Assembly (NCBI RefSeq): GCF_001428335.1
Contig: NZ_LMSG01000001.1
Coordinates: forward strand, 630,822 to 694,821
Origin: Arthrobacter sp. Soil762
GTDB lineage: Bacteria; Actinomycetota; Actinomycetes; Actinomycetales; Micrococcaceae
Direction of reading: 5' to 3'
Length of the DNA: 64,000 bases
This document shows, one piece after another, positions 53,071 through 61,333 of the stretch. The notes under the pieces were generated by a model. That model was not told the origin of the DNA and did not search any database. It saw only the letters and a list, made by a program, of their open reading frames with translations. The position numbers and the translations under genes are program-made. The first letter of the stretch is position 1. The number at the start of each line of letters is the position of its first letter.

Positions 53071-53334
53071 TTACTGTCTATGGTGTTCGGCAGTGGCCAC
53101 GCGGGCCTCGCGCGAATCGGTCTTGCTTGCCGGGAGGCCTGCGTACGTCCAGACGCAGGGCCGGCCGGAATCGCTCGGAATGAGCTGGCCCTCGTAGAGC
53201 TGAATGCTCGCTCCGGCGGGGCTCCGCCAGACGCCGGTCAGCTCGCAGTGTGTGCCGGTGGCCTGCTGGCGTGGCACCGACAGGTTGATGACGCGGCGGG
53301 CCCGCTTCTCGGCCACAGGCAGTCTCCGCTTCAC
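53071..53334 (-). CDS. small uncharacterised protein coupled to the DUF1445 gene
   Basis: 87 aa. N-terminal basic segment (MKRRLPVAEKRARRVINLSV), then THCELTGVWRSPAGASIQLY. The GTG start overlaps the stop of the DUF1445 gene (GTGA), and GGGAGA lies about 9 bases before it, which supports translation despite the small size. No family recognised. The middle part looks like a short beta-hairpin domain. Last gene of the MHS transporter operon. Confidence 0.6.
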   Translation of the reverse strand: MKRRLPVAEKRARRVINLSVPRQQATGTHCELTGVWRSPAGASIQLYEGQLIPSDSGRPCVWTYAGLPASKTDSREARVATAEHHRQ

Positions 53335-54134
53335 GATGGCTCTCCCGCCGGTTCCCGGTAGGTGCTTTCCGGAACATCAGTGATGAACATGTGCCCGGGA
53401 GCGTGGCTGATGGCGAAGGAGGGCCTGGATGCCATCACCGCGCTCTGCGGTGTCACGCCGCAGGCCCAGAAAACCGGCACCTCCCCTGGCCGGATCTCCA
53501 CCGCATCCCCGAAGTCGGGGCGGTTGATGTCGGCAATGCCCAGATCCTCCGGTGACCCGACGTGGACCGGGCTGCCGTGGACCTTCGGCACTTCCGACGT
53601 GACCCTGATGGCGGTTTCAACCAGCTCGGGCAGCATCGGACGCATGGAGACCACCATGGGGCCGTGGATCCGTCCGGCAGGGGTGCACTCGACGTTCGTG
53701 CGGTACATGGGGACGTTGCGGCCGGTTTCGGTGTGCCGCAGCGGGATCCCCGCACTGGCCAGCGCGGCTTCGAAGGTGAAGCTGCAGCCGATGAGGACGC
53801 CCACCATGTCGTCGCGCCAAACAGACGCGACGTCGGTGACCTCCTCGGCCAGTTCGCCGTCCACCCAGACGCGGTAGGCGGGGATATCGGTGCGGATATC
53901 GGAGCCGGGCGCCAGGGCGCTTTCATACTGTCCCGCAGGAATGATGTCGATGACGGGGCAGGCTTTGGGGTTCAGCCGGCAGAATTCGATGAATTCATCG
54001 GCGTAATCGGCCGTCACCGCTATCAGGTTCGCCTGAGTGTAGCCGTCGCTCCAGCCGGAGGTAGAGGTGACCAGGCCGTTGCGGAACTTCAGGCGTGCGT
54101 CGGCGGGGGCCAGGAGGGCGTGAGGCTGGCTCAC
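53331..54134 (-). CDS. DUF1445 / putative hydro-lyase (D-glutamate cyclase family)
   Basis: 267 aa with the family sequence: GLVTSTSGWSDGYTQANLIA, CPVIDIIPAGQYESALAPGS, GCSFTFEAALASAGIPLRH, RNVPMYRTNVECTPAGRIHG, PVFWACGVTPQSAVMASRP and HAPGHMFITDV. The family includes mammalian mitochondrial D-glutamate cyclase; bacterial members are annotated as putative hydro-lyases and their substrates are mostly unknown. GTG start overlaps the transporter stop by 4 bp with GGAG upstream. Context (MHS transporter) suggests catabolism of an imported organic acid or D-amino acid. Confidence 0.9.
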   Translation of the reverse strand: MSQPHALLAPADARLKFRNGLVTSTSGWSDGYTQANLIAVTADYADEFIEFCRLNPKACPVIDIIPAGQYESALAPGSDIRTDIPAYRVWVDGELAEEVTDVASVWRDDMVGVLIGCSFTFEAALASAGIPLRHTETGRNVPMYRTNVECTPAGRIHGPMVVSMRPMLPELVETAIRVTSEVPKVHGSPVHVGSPEDLGIADINRPDFGDAVEIRPGEVPVFWACGVTPQSAVMASRPSFAISHAPGHMFITDVPESTYREPAGEPS

Positions 54135-55495
54135 TTGGACTCCACAAGTTCAGCCGCCGCCTGCCCGGCCTGCAGGTATTCCTCATCCTCGGCAACGTTG
54201 GAGTCGCGGCCCAGGGCCAGGCCCACGAGGGTCAGGAGGCAGGCGACGCTGAGGTAGACGGCCACCGGGACCCAGCTGTCATACGTGCTCAGCAGGAGGG
54301 TGAACATAAACGGTGCGATGGCGCCGCCGATGATTCCGGCGAACGTGTAGGCCAGTGAGCTGCCGGTGGAGCGGAGCCGCGGCGAGAACTGCTCGACGAC
54401 GAACGCTGCCTGGGGTCCGTACATAAACGAGTGGCAGAGCAGGCCCAGCACGATGCCCACGACCAGCATGACCGGGGACCGTCCCTCGAGGACGATGAAG
54501 AACAGGTAGGCCCAGACGGCGGCGCCAACTGCGGCGATTGCGTAGACCAGGCGGCGGTTGATGCGGTCGGAGATGGCGCCGGCGAGCGGCATGGTGAAGA
54601 TCTGGAGGGCTGACCCGATCAGGACGGCGACGAGCACCTGGCCGCGGTCGAAGCCGAGCTCCTGGATGCCGTAGGTGAGCGTGAAGACGGTGCACATGGC
54701 GTAGAGAACGTCCGGGCCGATGCGGCTGAGCATGGCGGCGATGAGGGGCCGGCGCTGGGTGGCCAGCACTTCGCGGATGGGGGCCTTGGGCTTGTCGCCC
54801 CGGGCTTCCATGGCCTTGAAGATGGGGGTGTCCTCGAGCTTGAGCCGGATCCAGAGGCCGAATGCCACCAGCAGCGCGGAGATCAGGAAGGCGATGCGCC
54901 AGCCGAAGCTCAGGAAGTCTTCTTCGGAGAGGGTCAGGGTGAGGACGGCGAGTGCACCGTTGGCCATGAGGTTGCCGGCGGGCGGGCCGATCTGTGCGGC
55001 AGAGGCCCAGAATCCGCGCTTGTTCGGGTCGCCGAATTCACTGGAGAGCAGGACCGCGCCACCCCATTCGCCGCCAACGCCAACGCCCTGGGCGAAGCGG
55101 AGGAACACGAGGATGGCGGGGGCGATGACGCCGATGTTGTCATATGTGGGCAGCAGGCCGATGAGGAACGTGGCCACGCCGATCAGCATCAGCGTGATGA
55201 CCAGGATCTTCTTGCGGCCGATCTCGTCCCCGAGCCGGCCGAAGATGATGCCGCCAACGGGACGGGAGATGTAGCCGACGGCGTAGGTGGAGAAAGCCAG
55301 CAGGGTACCCGTGACCGGGTCCGAGGCCGGGAAGAAGATGAGCGGGAAAACGATCGCAGCCGCTGCGGAGTAGACGGCGAAGTCGTAGAACTCCAGCGCG
55401 GTTCCGGTCAGGCTGGCCGCGAATGCCTTGTACATGTCCTTGCGCCCCACCGGGGGCTTCGAGTCAACGGGGGCCATTGCTTGGGGAGTGGCCAT
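54131..55495 (-). CDS. MHS-family MFS transporter (metabolite:H+ symporter)
   Basis: 454 aa, twelve-segment MFS of the shikimate/proline-betaine/citrate-type MHS family. Signatures: SRPVGGIIFGRLGDEIGRKK, LRFAQGVGVGGEWGGAVLLS, FGDPNKRGFWASAAQIGPPA. Takes up organic acids or zwitterions with protons. GGAGG precedes the ATG. First gene of the operon, with DUF1445 and a small gene following by overlap. Two palindromes ATTGTT-G-AACAAT upstream (55651-55679) suggest control by an unlinked GntR-type repressor. Confidence 0.9.
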   Translation of the reverse strand: MATPQAMAPVDSKPPVGRKDMYKAFAASLTGTALEFYDFAVYSAAAAIVFPLIFFPASDPVTGTLLAFSTYAVGYISRPVGGIIFGRLGDEIGRKKILVITLMLIGVATFLIGLLPTYDNIGVIAPAILVFLRFAQGVGVGGEWGGAVLLSSEFGDPNKRGFWASAAQIGPPAGNLMANGALAVLTLTLSEEDFLSFGWRIAFLISALLVAFGLWIRLKLEDTPIFKAMEARGDKPKAPIREVLATQRRPLIAAMLSRIGPDVLYAMCTVFTLTYGIQELGFDRGQVLVAVLIGSALQIFTMPLAGAISDRINRRLVYAIAAVGAAVWAYLFFIVLEGRSPVMLVVGIVLGLLCHSFMYGPQAAFVVEQFSPRLRSTGSSLAYTFAGIIGGAIAPFMFTLLLSTYDSWVPVAVYLSVACLLTLVGLALGRDSNVAEDEEYLQAGQAAAELVESK

Positions 55496-55827
55496 GTTAA
55501 TCCTCCATGAAGAGAGTTGATGTCATCCGAGTGCGGGATGGATGGTGCTGGTGCCCGCTTCTGTCCTCGCCTGCGGCGTTGCAGGGTGGGAACATTTGGG
55601 CGGCTTGCCGTCAGGATGGCTGCGGAAGTCGGAACTGCGGCGATCGTTGGATTGTTGAACAATCCGCTTGTTGAACAATTTACGCGACGCAGATCACACC
55701 GTCAAGGGGTTCATGGGATTCAGACGCCGCCGGCAGCGGTGGTCACCGTCGCCAGTGGCACCAAGGCACCGAGGAAGAGCCTCTTCCTTGAGTTTCGTTC
55801 TCGGACGGACAGGGCGTCACGACAAGT
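55496..55827. other. control region of the MHS operon, no gene
   Basis: Holds the tandem palindromes at 55651-55679 and nothing else recognised. The plus-strand frames here are short and featureless. Confidence 0.5.
55651..55679. promoter_or_regulatory. tandem palindromes ATTGTT-G-AACAAT
   Basis: ATTGTTGAACAAT (55651-55663) and CTTGTTGAACAAT (55667-55679) are near-perfect palindromes whose centres are 16 bases apart, about 155-185 bases before the MHS transporter start. The form fits GntR/FCD-type operators. No such regulator is adjacent. Confidence 0.6.
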
Positions 55828-55866
55828 AAGCGGACGACGGCGGGAACCTCCCGCCGTCGTCCGCTT
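55828..55866. repeat. inverted repeat with 17-bp arms
   Basis: Arms 55828-55844 and 55850-55866 (AAGCGG...CCGCTT) around AACCT, one base longer in the centre than other copies. It sits 11 bases beyond the stop of the minus-strand phosphatase gene, in terminator position, and shares its right flank with copies 1 and 2. Confidence 0.9.
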
Positions 55867-55877
55867 CCGTTTGGTGC

Positions 55878-56918
55878 CTACTGGCTGAAGGGGACCTTCT
55901 CCCAGCTCAGGACATCATCGCCGTCGCTGCTGTTGCCGACAACCGTGAACCTGACGTAGTTGGTGGCGTTGGCCGATCCGTCCACGGTGATGCGCTGCAG
56001 GCCATCCGCGGCGGGCTGGCCGTAGACCTCCAACCACGGCGAGCCTTCCGCCAGCGGCTGGTTCTCGGCGAAGACGTGGCTGTCGCCGTTGATGAGATAG
56101 ACCGGGCCGTCGTAGCTGTTGGTCTCCTCAATGATGGCCGCAACGATCTCCCGGAACCCGGAGACCCTTTCCGGGTTGGCAGTGGCCGCGGCGAGCAGCG
56201 AGGGATCAAACATGTCGGCCTGCGTCATGAGCACCACGGCGCGGTCGTTGCGGCGCTCGGCGTCACTGAAAGTGTCGCGGATCTGGTCCAGGACCGCATC
56301 CGTCCGGTGCTCAACTTCGGCCAGCTGCTCGGGCGTGGGTGTGGTTTCGCCCAGGCCGCTCCACGGCAGCAGCGAGTTGTTGCTGCCCTGGACGTTCACT
56401 ACGGAGAAGGCCACGCGGTTCTGGGTGAAGCGGACATTTTCCGGAAGCCCGAGGTTCTCCTGCGTCTTGACCGGCATGGTTGCGCCCAGGGTCTTGCCGG
56501 GCTCGTCGAAGAAGACCTCCCGCAGCTTGTCCAGCCGTTCCAGCGGGTTGTAGGCGCCGTTGTTGGTGCGGTGGCAGTCCACCCACTCGTTGTCGCCCGG
56601 GGTGAAGACCAGCGGGTGCTCGAAGGTGTCGAACTGGGAGCGGATGTTGGCAAAGTACTCGTCTGAGCACACCGAGGAGCCGTTCTTGATGTCGCCCACA
56701 TGGGTGACGAACTTCAGTGCGCTGTCGGCGTTGATGTCCTGGATGCGGGACGGGAATTTGGCGATTTCGGCGTCGCCGTAAGGGATGTCGCCGATGACGC
56801 CAAAGGTGAACGCCTGGCTGTCAGAGGTGTTATTGGCTGCGATGGCGGGCTGGGATGCAAGGAGGCCGAGCGCCAGGACGGCCGCCGCCGTCGTCGTTTT
56901 CATGGTCGTTGAAGGCAT
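55878..56918 (-). CDS. secreted metallophosphoesterase
   Basis: 346 aa. Signal peptide MKTTTAAAVLALGLLASQPA then AIA cleavage region. Calcineurin-like metal motifs: GDIPYGD, HVGDIKNG, FTPGDNEWVDC, and GDSHVF near 285. Two-metal phosphoesterases of this kind act on phosphomonoesters or diesters; this one is exported. AGGAAC precedes the ATG at 56918. The next gene upstream (56954) encodes a secreted phosphodiesterase, 35 bp away on the same strand, so the pair probably scavenges phosphate or alcohol groups from phosphodiesters outside the cell. Confidence 0.85.
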   Translation of the reverse strand: MPSTTMKTTTAAAVLALGLLASQPAIAANNTSDSQAFTFGVIGDIPYGDAEIAKFPSRIQDINADSALKFVTHVGDIKNGSSVCSDEYFANIRSQFDTFEHPLVFTPGDNEWVDCHRTNNGAYNPLERLDKLREVFFDEPGKTLGATMPVKTQENLGLPENVRFTQNRVAFSVVNVQGSNNSLLPWSGLGETTPTPEQLAEVEHRTDAVLDQIRDTFSDAERRNDRAVVLMTQADMFDPSLLAAATANPERVSGFREIVAAIIEETNSYDGPVYLINGDSHVFAENQPLAEGSPWLEVYGQPAADGLQRITVDGSANATNYVRFTVVGNSSDGDDVLSWEKVPFSQ

Positions 56919-56953
56919 GGTGGTGTTCCTGTGACTGCTGAGTGGGGGCGGCT

Positions 56954-57802
56954 TTAGAGCGTGCGGGCGGTGAGGAACTGTTCCAGCGCCTCAAGGTCGT
57001 CGGTGTTGATGTGGTCCACGCCGGCGTCGAAGAGTTCGTTCCAGACAGCTTCGCGTGCGGCGCCGGGCTGGTCAGGGGTGGCCCAGAAGCGGACCCGGTA
57101 GCCCTTGGCGTGGGCGTCAGTTACGTATGCCTGGAGCTTGGTGCGTTCGGCCTCGGGCATGGGGCCCACGCCCTGCCAGGTGAAGAGCTTGGTCCAGTTG
57201 TCGCTGATCAGCGGCATCAGCCCGGCAGGCATGCCGGAGGTGAGGTTGGCGGAGCGTCCGTCATAGAAACCGAACCGCTTTTCCTGCGCCTGCATGGTGG
57301 CCAAAGGGCGGTTTCCGCTGATGACGGCGGTGACGGGCCCGGTTTTGGTGGTGCCGTTGCTGTAGCGGCTCATGATGTCCCGGTGCTCGGCCAGTTCCTG
57401 CTCGATGGCGGCGTAGGTGGCCTCGCCTTCACTCTTGATGTCGATCAGGAGCTGCAGGCTGCCGTCCCAGTGGGGGTAAACGCTGTGGCCCTGGTTCCGC
57501 ACCAGCTCGTCCAGGGGATCGAGGTAGAGGCTCTCGAGCGTTACTCCGGGCTTGGCGTCCTTGAGGTCGTGGGCCACCAGAAGTTCGCCGTCCACCAGCC
57601 AAACGTCTGCCTCAACGCTGGTGAATCCATGCTCGAGCGCATCGAACAGTGGGCGGTTGTGCTCATAGTCGTTGTGGGCATGGGCCTGGGCGAGCGGCTG
57701 GCCGACGACGACGGGCGCGGGCTTTGGTGCCTCCGTTGGGGCCGGGGCGGCGGCTGTCCCGGCCAGGGAGGCTAGGACGGCAATGGTGCTTTTCACGAAC
57801 AC
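56954..57802 (-). CDS. secreted glycerophosphodiester phosphodiesterase-like protein
   Basis: 282 aa with a short signal peptide (STIAVLASLAGTAAAPAP). PI-PLC-like TIM barrel: AHAHNDYEHNRPLFDAL and GFTSVEADVWLVDGELLVAH carry the catalytic His/Glu/Asp set of the GDPD family, with LLIDIKSEGEATYAAI and RVRFWATPDQ further on. Hydrolyses glycerophosphodiesters or related lipids head groups; exact substrate unknown. GTG start with AGGAG 6 bases upstream. Likely cotranscribed with the phosphatase that follows. Confidence 0.85.
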   Translation of the reverse strand: MFVKSTIAVLASLAGTAAAPAPTEAPKPAPVVVGQPLAQAHAHNDYEHNRPLFDALEHGFTSVEADVWLVDGELLVAHDLKDAKPGVTLESLYLDPLDELVRNQGHSVYPHWDGSLQLLIDIKSEGEATYAAIEQELAEHRDIMSRYSNGTTKTGPVTAVISGNRPLATMQAQEKRFGFYDGRSANLTSGMPAGLMPLISDNWTKLFTWQGVGPMPEAERTKLQAYVTDAHAKGYRVRFWATPDQPGAAREAVWNELFDAGVDHINTDDLEALEQFLTARTL

Positions 57803-57975
57803 GGAGTACTCCTACGCATACAGGGGATTCTCCGCCCGGCCGGTTGGGGGTGCCGGGCAAAAGGGGGCGTAAAAAGACTGCTGGTCGCGGGAAAACGGTG
57901 GAGGACCTCCCGGTTGCTGGAGGGTGAACTGGGAGGGACCAATGCCCGTGCCGTGCCAGCACGGCCAGCCTGCGT

Positions 57976-58185
57976 TACGGCGCCCCCAGGTAAACGCTGA
58001 CGGTGGTCTCACCCGGCGCCGGTCCCTGTCCTCCACCCGCACCACAACGCCGGCTCCGGCTTCCTGCCCGCTGACGCTGATGACCGGGGGAACGTCCGGA
58101 CGGCGGTAGGCCACCGCGTTCTGGATCAGGTTCTGCAGCGCTACCCGCATCTGGCTTTCGTCAGCGTCGAAATCAAAGTCTCTTC
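57976..58185 (-). pseudogene. sensor histidine kinase remnant
   Basis: Minus-strand sequence carries the N-box region ADESQMRVALQNLIQNAVAY, then PPVISVSGQEAGAGVVVRVE, followed in another frame by an ending APGETTVSVYLGAP and stop. The G-boxes between are deleted, and the dimerisation domain is absent. Only the edges of the ATP-binding domain remain. Bases 57803-57975 before it hold nothing recognised. Confidence 0.65.
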
Positions 58186-58203
58186 CAGCGCCGGGAGGCC
58201 ATC

Positions 58204-58329
58204 ATGGACACTGAAACCGCCGATGTGATCGGTCATGATGTCACCACAATCGTCTGCGTGTGCGGCAACACCGTCACCGCCGGCCCCATGCCGAGGCCAT
58301 CCGGGTCCACTGGAACCTCAGCACCTAGG
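58204..58329 (+). pseudogene. deleted copy of the 107-aa gene at 60916
   Basis: Begins MDTETADVIGHDVTTIVCVC as in the gene at 60916, including the upstream CGCCGGGAGG. After GNTV it jumps to TAGPM: 198 bases are missing between GTCA repeats (intact positions 60985 and 61183), an in-frame loss of 66 codons. One further base is lost in CCATGCCGAGG, so the end is out of frame. Homology ends at CCTAGGCCAGA, next to a hairpin copy. Confidence 0.85.
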
Positions 58330-58335
58330 CCAGAG

Positions 58336-58367
58336 CGGACGACGGCGGGACCTCCCGCCGTCGACCG
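58336..58367. repeat. inverted repeat, one mismatch
   Basis: Left arm exact; right arm has TCGACCG in place of TCGTCCG. It lies between the deleted gene copy and the stop of the minus-strand membrane protein gene at 58392. Confidence 0.85.
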
Positions 58368-58391
58368 TTTGAGTCTCGTGACTCTCTGCCG

Positions 58392-58832
58392 CTAGCACTT
58401 CACCGCGGCGCTGCTGTGGATCGCTGAATCCGCTGCCCGCCCGTCGCGCAGGCTGGCCTGGCACTCTGCCGCGCGTGCGGCGACGTCGCCATGAACGGCG
58501 AAAGTAATTGCCTCGACAACAGCGATTTGGCCGGTTGTGTCGGGGACACCGGGAAATTGCACCTGCGGCGCCTCAACTACGGCCACCGGCGACTCTTGCC
58601 TTGACCGCATGCGAAGAATCGCGATGGCGGAAATAAGGCACCAGGCAACGTTCGTGACCACTGAGGGCCACGCTTCGTGGACCGCACCATTGATGATGAA
58701 GGCACATGCACCGATGAGGTTGGCCACTTGGAAGCGCTTGCCGGCCTTCAACCAACCCATGGAGACAGACAGGTATGCCGACAGGATCAGAGCTGCCCCT
58801 GACCAACCTGCAATTTCCCACAGCAGTTCCAT
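58392..58832 (-). CDS. small membrane protein, CBU_0592-like
   Basis: 146 aa. Three hydrophobic segments in the first 80 residues (WSGAALILSAYLSVSMGWL, NLIGACAFIINGAVHEAWP, VAWCLISAIAIL) with the LSAY...N-x2-GA pattern of the CBU_0592-like family, then a soluble tail of about 65 residues with two cysteines. The family is uncharacterised. AAGGACATC precedes the ATG. Divergent from the LysR regulator at 59016 across 183 bp, so that regulator may control it. Confidence 0.75.
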   Translation of the reverse strand: MELLWEIAGWSGAALILSAYLSVSMGWLKAGKRFQVANLIGACAFIINGAVHEAWPSVVTNVAWCLISAIAILRMRSRQESPVAVVEAPQVQFPGVPDTTGQIAVVEAITFAVHGDVAARAAECQASLRDGRAADSAIHSSAAVKC

Positions 58833-59015
58833 GATGTCCTTTCAGAGGGGTTGCCCGGCTGCCATTTGTTGGGCGGAGTGTAAATGGCCGGCTATGCGTG
58901 TGTTTTGGAAGGCCCGGATGGCTCCCCTAGGCCTCTGCTTTTAGAGCAATTATGAACAAGGCACACCTTTAGGGCAATTGCATTCCGCTGAAGACATGGT
59001 TTAGAACTACTTAAC

Positions 59016-59939
59016 ATGAACATCGATCCGCGCAGGCTGCGCGTGCTTCTTGCTGTTGCCCGCACGGGCGGGGTGCTGGCCGCGGCTGACGAACTGGGAA
59101 TCAGCCCCTCGGCCGTCTCACAGCAGCTCACCAAATTGGAAGACGAAACCGGTCATGCCTTGGTGGTGCGCACGCCCAAAGGCTCAGTTTTGACACCCGC
59201 CGGCCTGGCAGTAGCGGAAGCCGGCGAGGAGATTGAACGGGCTCTCAACGTTGCCCGCGCCCGGATTGAGGGCGGGGCCACGGTGGCTGGCGTTGTGCGC
59301 GTGGGCGGATTCACCAGCTTTGTCCGGACGGTGGTGATCCCGCGCCTGCCCGAGTGGCGCACGCAGTACCCGCAATTGCAGATCCGGATCATCGAGGATG
59401 ACTTTCCGGACCTGATGCGGCTGCTCCGCCAGCGCCAGCTCGACGCCGTGGTGGTCGAGCTCGATTCGACGACGGCCGTCCAACGTTCACTTTCCGCCGG
59501 AATGATCGAGGAGCCCCTACTGGACGAGCCCTGGAAACTGGTGGTTCCCGCGGGTGCCCTGCTCACCACCGGGAACATCGACCTGGCCCGGCTGCCCCTT
59601 CCGTGGCTCGGCGTCGACCCAACAGCCGCCAACGCTGCGGTGCTCGGCCGGCTCCGTCAGTCAACGGGCACCCCGATGGAGACGATACATCAGTATCAGG
59701 AGACGCTCACCGCACTGGCACTCGTCGCGGCCGGCGAGGGTGTCGCCATCGTGCCCACCTTGGCACTGAGCGGCGTCAGCCATGACGGGGTGGACGTCCT
59801 GGACGTCCCCGGACTGGGCACGCGACGCATCGTCCTGCGACGGTTCGACGGGCGGCGGGCAGCCAGCATGCCCGTGGACACAGTCGCGCGCCTTCTACGG
59901 GAATCGGCGGCGGCGTTCGACACGCGGTCGACATCCTGA
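59016..59939 (+). CDS. LysR family transcriptional regulator
   Basis: 307 aa. Winged helix RLRVLLAVARTGGVLAAADE with LGISPSAVSQQLTKLEDETG, then two-lobe effector domain (VVRVGGFTSFVRTVVIPRLP, LALVAAGEGVAIVPTLALSG). No clear ribosome site before the ATG at 59016, so the message may be leaderless. Divergent from the small membrane protein gene. Target genes and inducer are unknown. A strong hairpin follows directly after the stop. Confidence 0.92.
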   Translation: MNIDPRRLRVLLAVARTGGVLAAADELGISPSAVSQQLTKLEDETGHALVVRTPKGSVLTPAGLAVAEAGEEIERALNVARARIEGGATVAGVVRVGGFTSFVRTVVIPRLPEWRTQYPQLQIRIIEDDFPDLMRLLRQRQLDAVVVELDSTTAVQRSLSAGMIEEPLLDEPWKLVVPAGALLTTGNIDLARLPLPWLGVDPTAANAAVLGRLRQSTGTPMETIHQYQETLTALALVAAGEGVAIVPTLALSGVSHDGVDVLDVPGLGTRRIVLRRFDGRRAASMPVDTVARLLRESAAAFDTRSTS

Positions 59940-59940
59940 C

Positions 59941-59976
59941 CGGCCCTGTTCGGGGCAGTCCCGCCGAACAGGGCCG
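59941..59976 (+). terminator. perfect 13-bp hairpin after the LysR gene
   Basis: CGGCCCTGTTCGG (59941-59953) pairs exactly with 59964-59976 around a 10-base loop, one base past the stop codon. A terminator for the LysR gene is likely, though no long T-run follows. Confidence 0.8.
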
Positions 59977-59988
59977 TTCGGGAGTCAG

Positions 59989-60021
59989 CGGACGACGGCG
60001 GAACTTCCCGCCCGTCGTCGG
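59989..60021. repeat. degenerate copy of the hairpin family
   Basis: cggacgacggcgga / tcccgcccgtcgtcgg: both arms recognisable but changed (AACT centre, an extra C, last bases GGC). Pairing is weakened. It lies directly beyond the LysR terminator. Confidence 0.7.
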
Positions 60022-60116
60022 CTTGCCTTGGGTGCCGCGCTCCTAGCACCGACCAGCCGCCGGATGGGTTTGAAGTTGGGGCCAACTCGTCCGGCGCAAC
60101 CCCGGATACTGAGCGG

Positions 60117-60422
60117 TCAGCCCGCGCCCTCACCCTCGCGGGCCACTTCCTCCAGGATCCTTGCAGTGGGCGCTGCCGTCATCAGCTGCCCTATCACCTC
60201 GGGCTTGTCCCATACGTCGCTGCGGAGCCGTTCCAGAAAGACAGTCGCAGCATCCTTCGTGTCGAAGTCAAGGAGCACGGCCACGCTGTTCTGGTCATCC
60301 GTATCCCGGAGCAGCCGGACAGACCTGGCGCCCGAGGCGGCGCGGCCTGCAGGATCACTATCGAATACTTTCTTGAAAGCCTCGTAGTCCCGGACTGGAT
60401 AGCTGATCTGCAAGGTGAACAT
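60117..60422 (-). CDS. small alpha/beta-barrel-like protein
   Basis: 101 aa, MFTLQISYPVRDYEAFKKVF at the start, then SVRLLRDTDDQNSVAVLLDF and DAATVFLERLRSDVW. The beta-alpha-beta-beta pattern with DYEAFKxxFD resembles dimeric alpha/beta-barrel (ABM/EthD-like) proteins, many of which bind small ligands or haem. Function unknown. The ATG at 60422 has AAGGAAAGGA upstream; the longer frame to 60497 adds non-family residues. No operon partner. Confidence 0.65.
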   Translation of the reverse strand: MFTLQISYPVRDYEAFKKVFDSDPAGRAASGARSVRLLRDTDDQNSVAVLLDFDTKDAATVFLERLRSDVWDKPEVIGQLMTAAPTARILEEVAREGEGAG

Positions 60423-60545
60423 CTTTGTTCCTTTCCTTGGGTCTGTATCTGACCAAGATAGGCCGTCCATCGTCATTCCGACAGGGCCTGAGGGCACGCC
60501 TTAAACCGGTGATGCGTTGCCCTCCTCGCGCGGGTGCCCGGGCCC

Positions 60546-60674
60546 CTACAGTGCCGACCAGCCGCCGTCGGAGGCGAGGATAGCACCGTTGACGTTGGTG
60601 CTGTCGGCGCTGAGCAGGAACATGATGGAGGCGGCGAGCTGCGCCGAGGTGGCGTGAGTCGGGAGGGTGGCCAT
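60546..60674 (-). pseudogene. short-chain dehydrogenase C-terminal remnant
   Basis: Minus-strand sequence AQLAASIMFLLSADSTNVNG and AILASDGGWSAL, ending in a proper SDR C-terminus and stop. The upstream part beyond TLPTHATS is unrelated. About 110 bases are close to the remnant at 50948. Confidence 0.75.
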
Positions 60675-60915
60675 TCGAGGACGAGACGGGCTGACGGCAG
60701 GGGCCACCAAGGGCACGAACAGAAAGGACAGCTCTCGTCGCATTCGATTTCCGAGGGCAGCAGGACAGTCCTTCGCTCCTGGTCACGCGCCGATGACAGC
60801 CATGCCGACAGCCATGCCCACCGTCGGAGTGACGTTATCCAATTCCGGGGCGCCCGCGCGGATCAGCAGGCATAAGCTGATATCAGCATTTCTCTTCCAG
60901 CGCCGGGAGGTCATC

Positions 60916-61239
60916 ATGGACACTGAAACCGCCGATGTTATCGGTCATGATGTCACCACCATCACCTGCGTGTGCGGCAACACCGTCAGCCAAGACGGGT
61001 TGATTCAGGCCAACTCAGAAGGCGTCCCCGTCCACAACGGGGAGAACACCCCGGTCCCCGCGGAACTCGCGGAATGGCCGGCAGATGGGGAGCTCTACAC
61101 GCTGTGTCCGTCATGCGGCCGCGTGTACCGTGACTCGGTCATCGAGGAGACGGGGACCGCGCCCGTTGCTTTCCGGGTCGACGTCAGCGCCGGCCCCATG
61201 GCCGAGGCCATCCGGGTCCACTGGAACCTCAGCACCTAG
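60916..61239 (+). CDS. small uncharacterised protein with two Cys-x-Cys/Cys-x2-Cys pairs
   Basis: 107 aa. ITCVCGNTVSQDG and YTLCPSCGRVYRD supply a CVC and a CPSC pair, spaced as a possible zinc ribbon, followed by a beta-rich C-terminus (VAFRVDVSAGPMAEAIRVHW). GGGAGG lies 5 bases before the ATG. A damaged copy of it lies at 58204. Family unknown to me. It precedes the glutamine-synthetase-like gene by 94 bp, but a functional link is not evident. Confidence 0.7.
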   Translation: MDTETADVIGHDVTTITCVCGNTVSQDGLIQANSEGVPVHNGENTPVPAELAEWPADGELYTLCPSCGRVYRDSVIEETGTAPVAFRVDVSAGPMAEAIRVHWNLST

Positions 61240-61333
61240 GCCAGAACCTGGCCGCGGATGCAGCGGCGGACGCCAAAAGTCGGCAGACCTTCCGAACCTT
61301 TCATTGGACGGGGAGGGGCCGCATGATAGGCGC

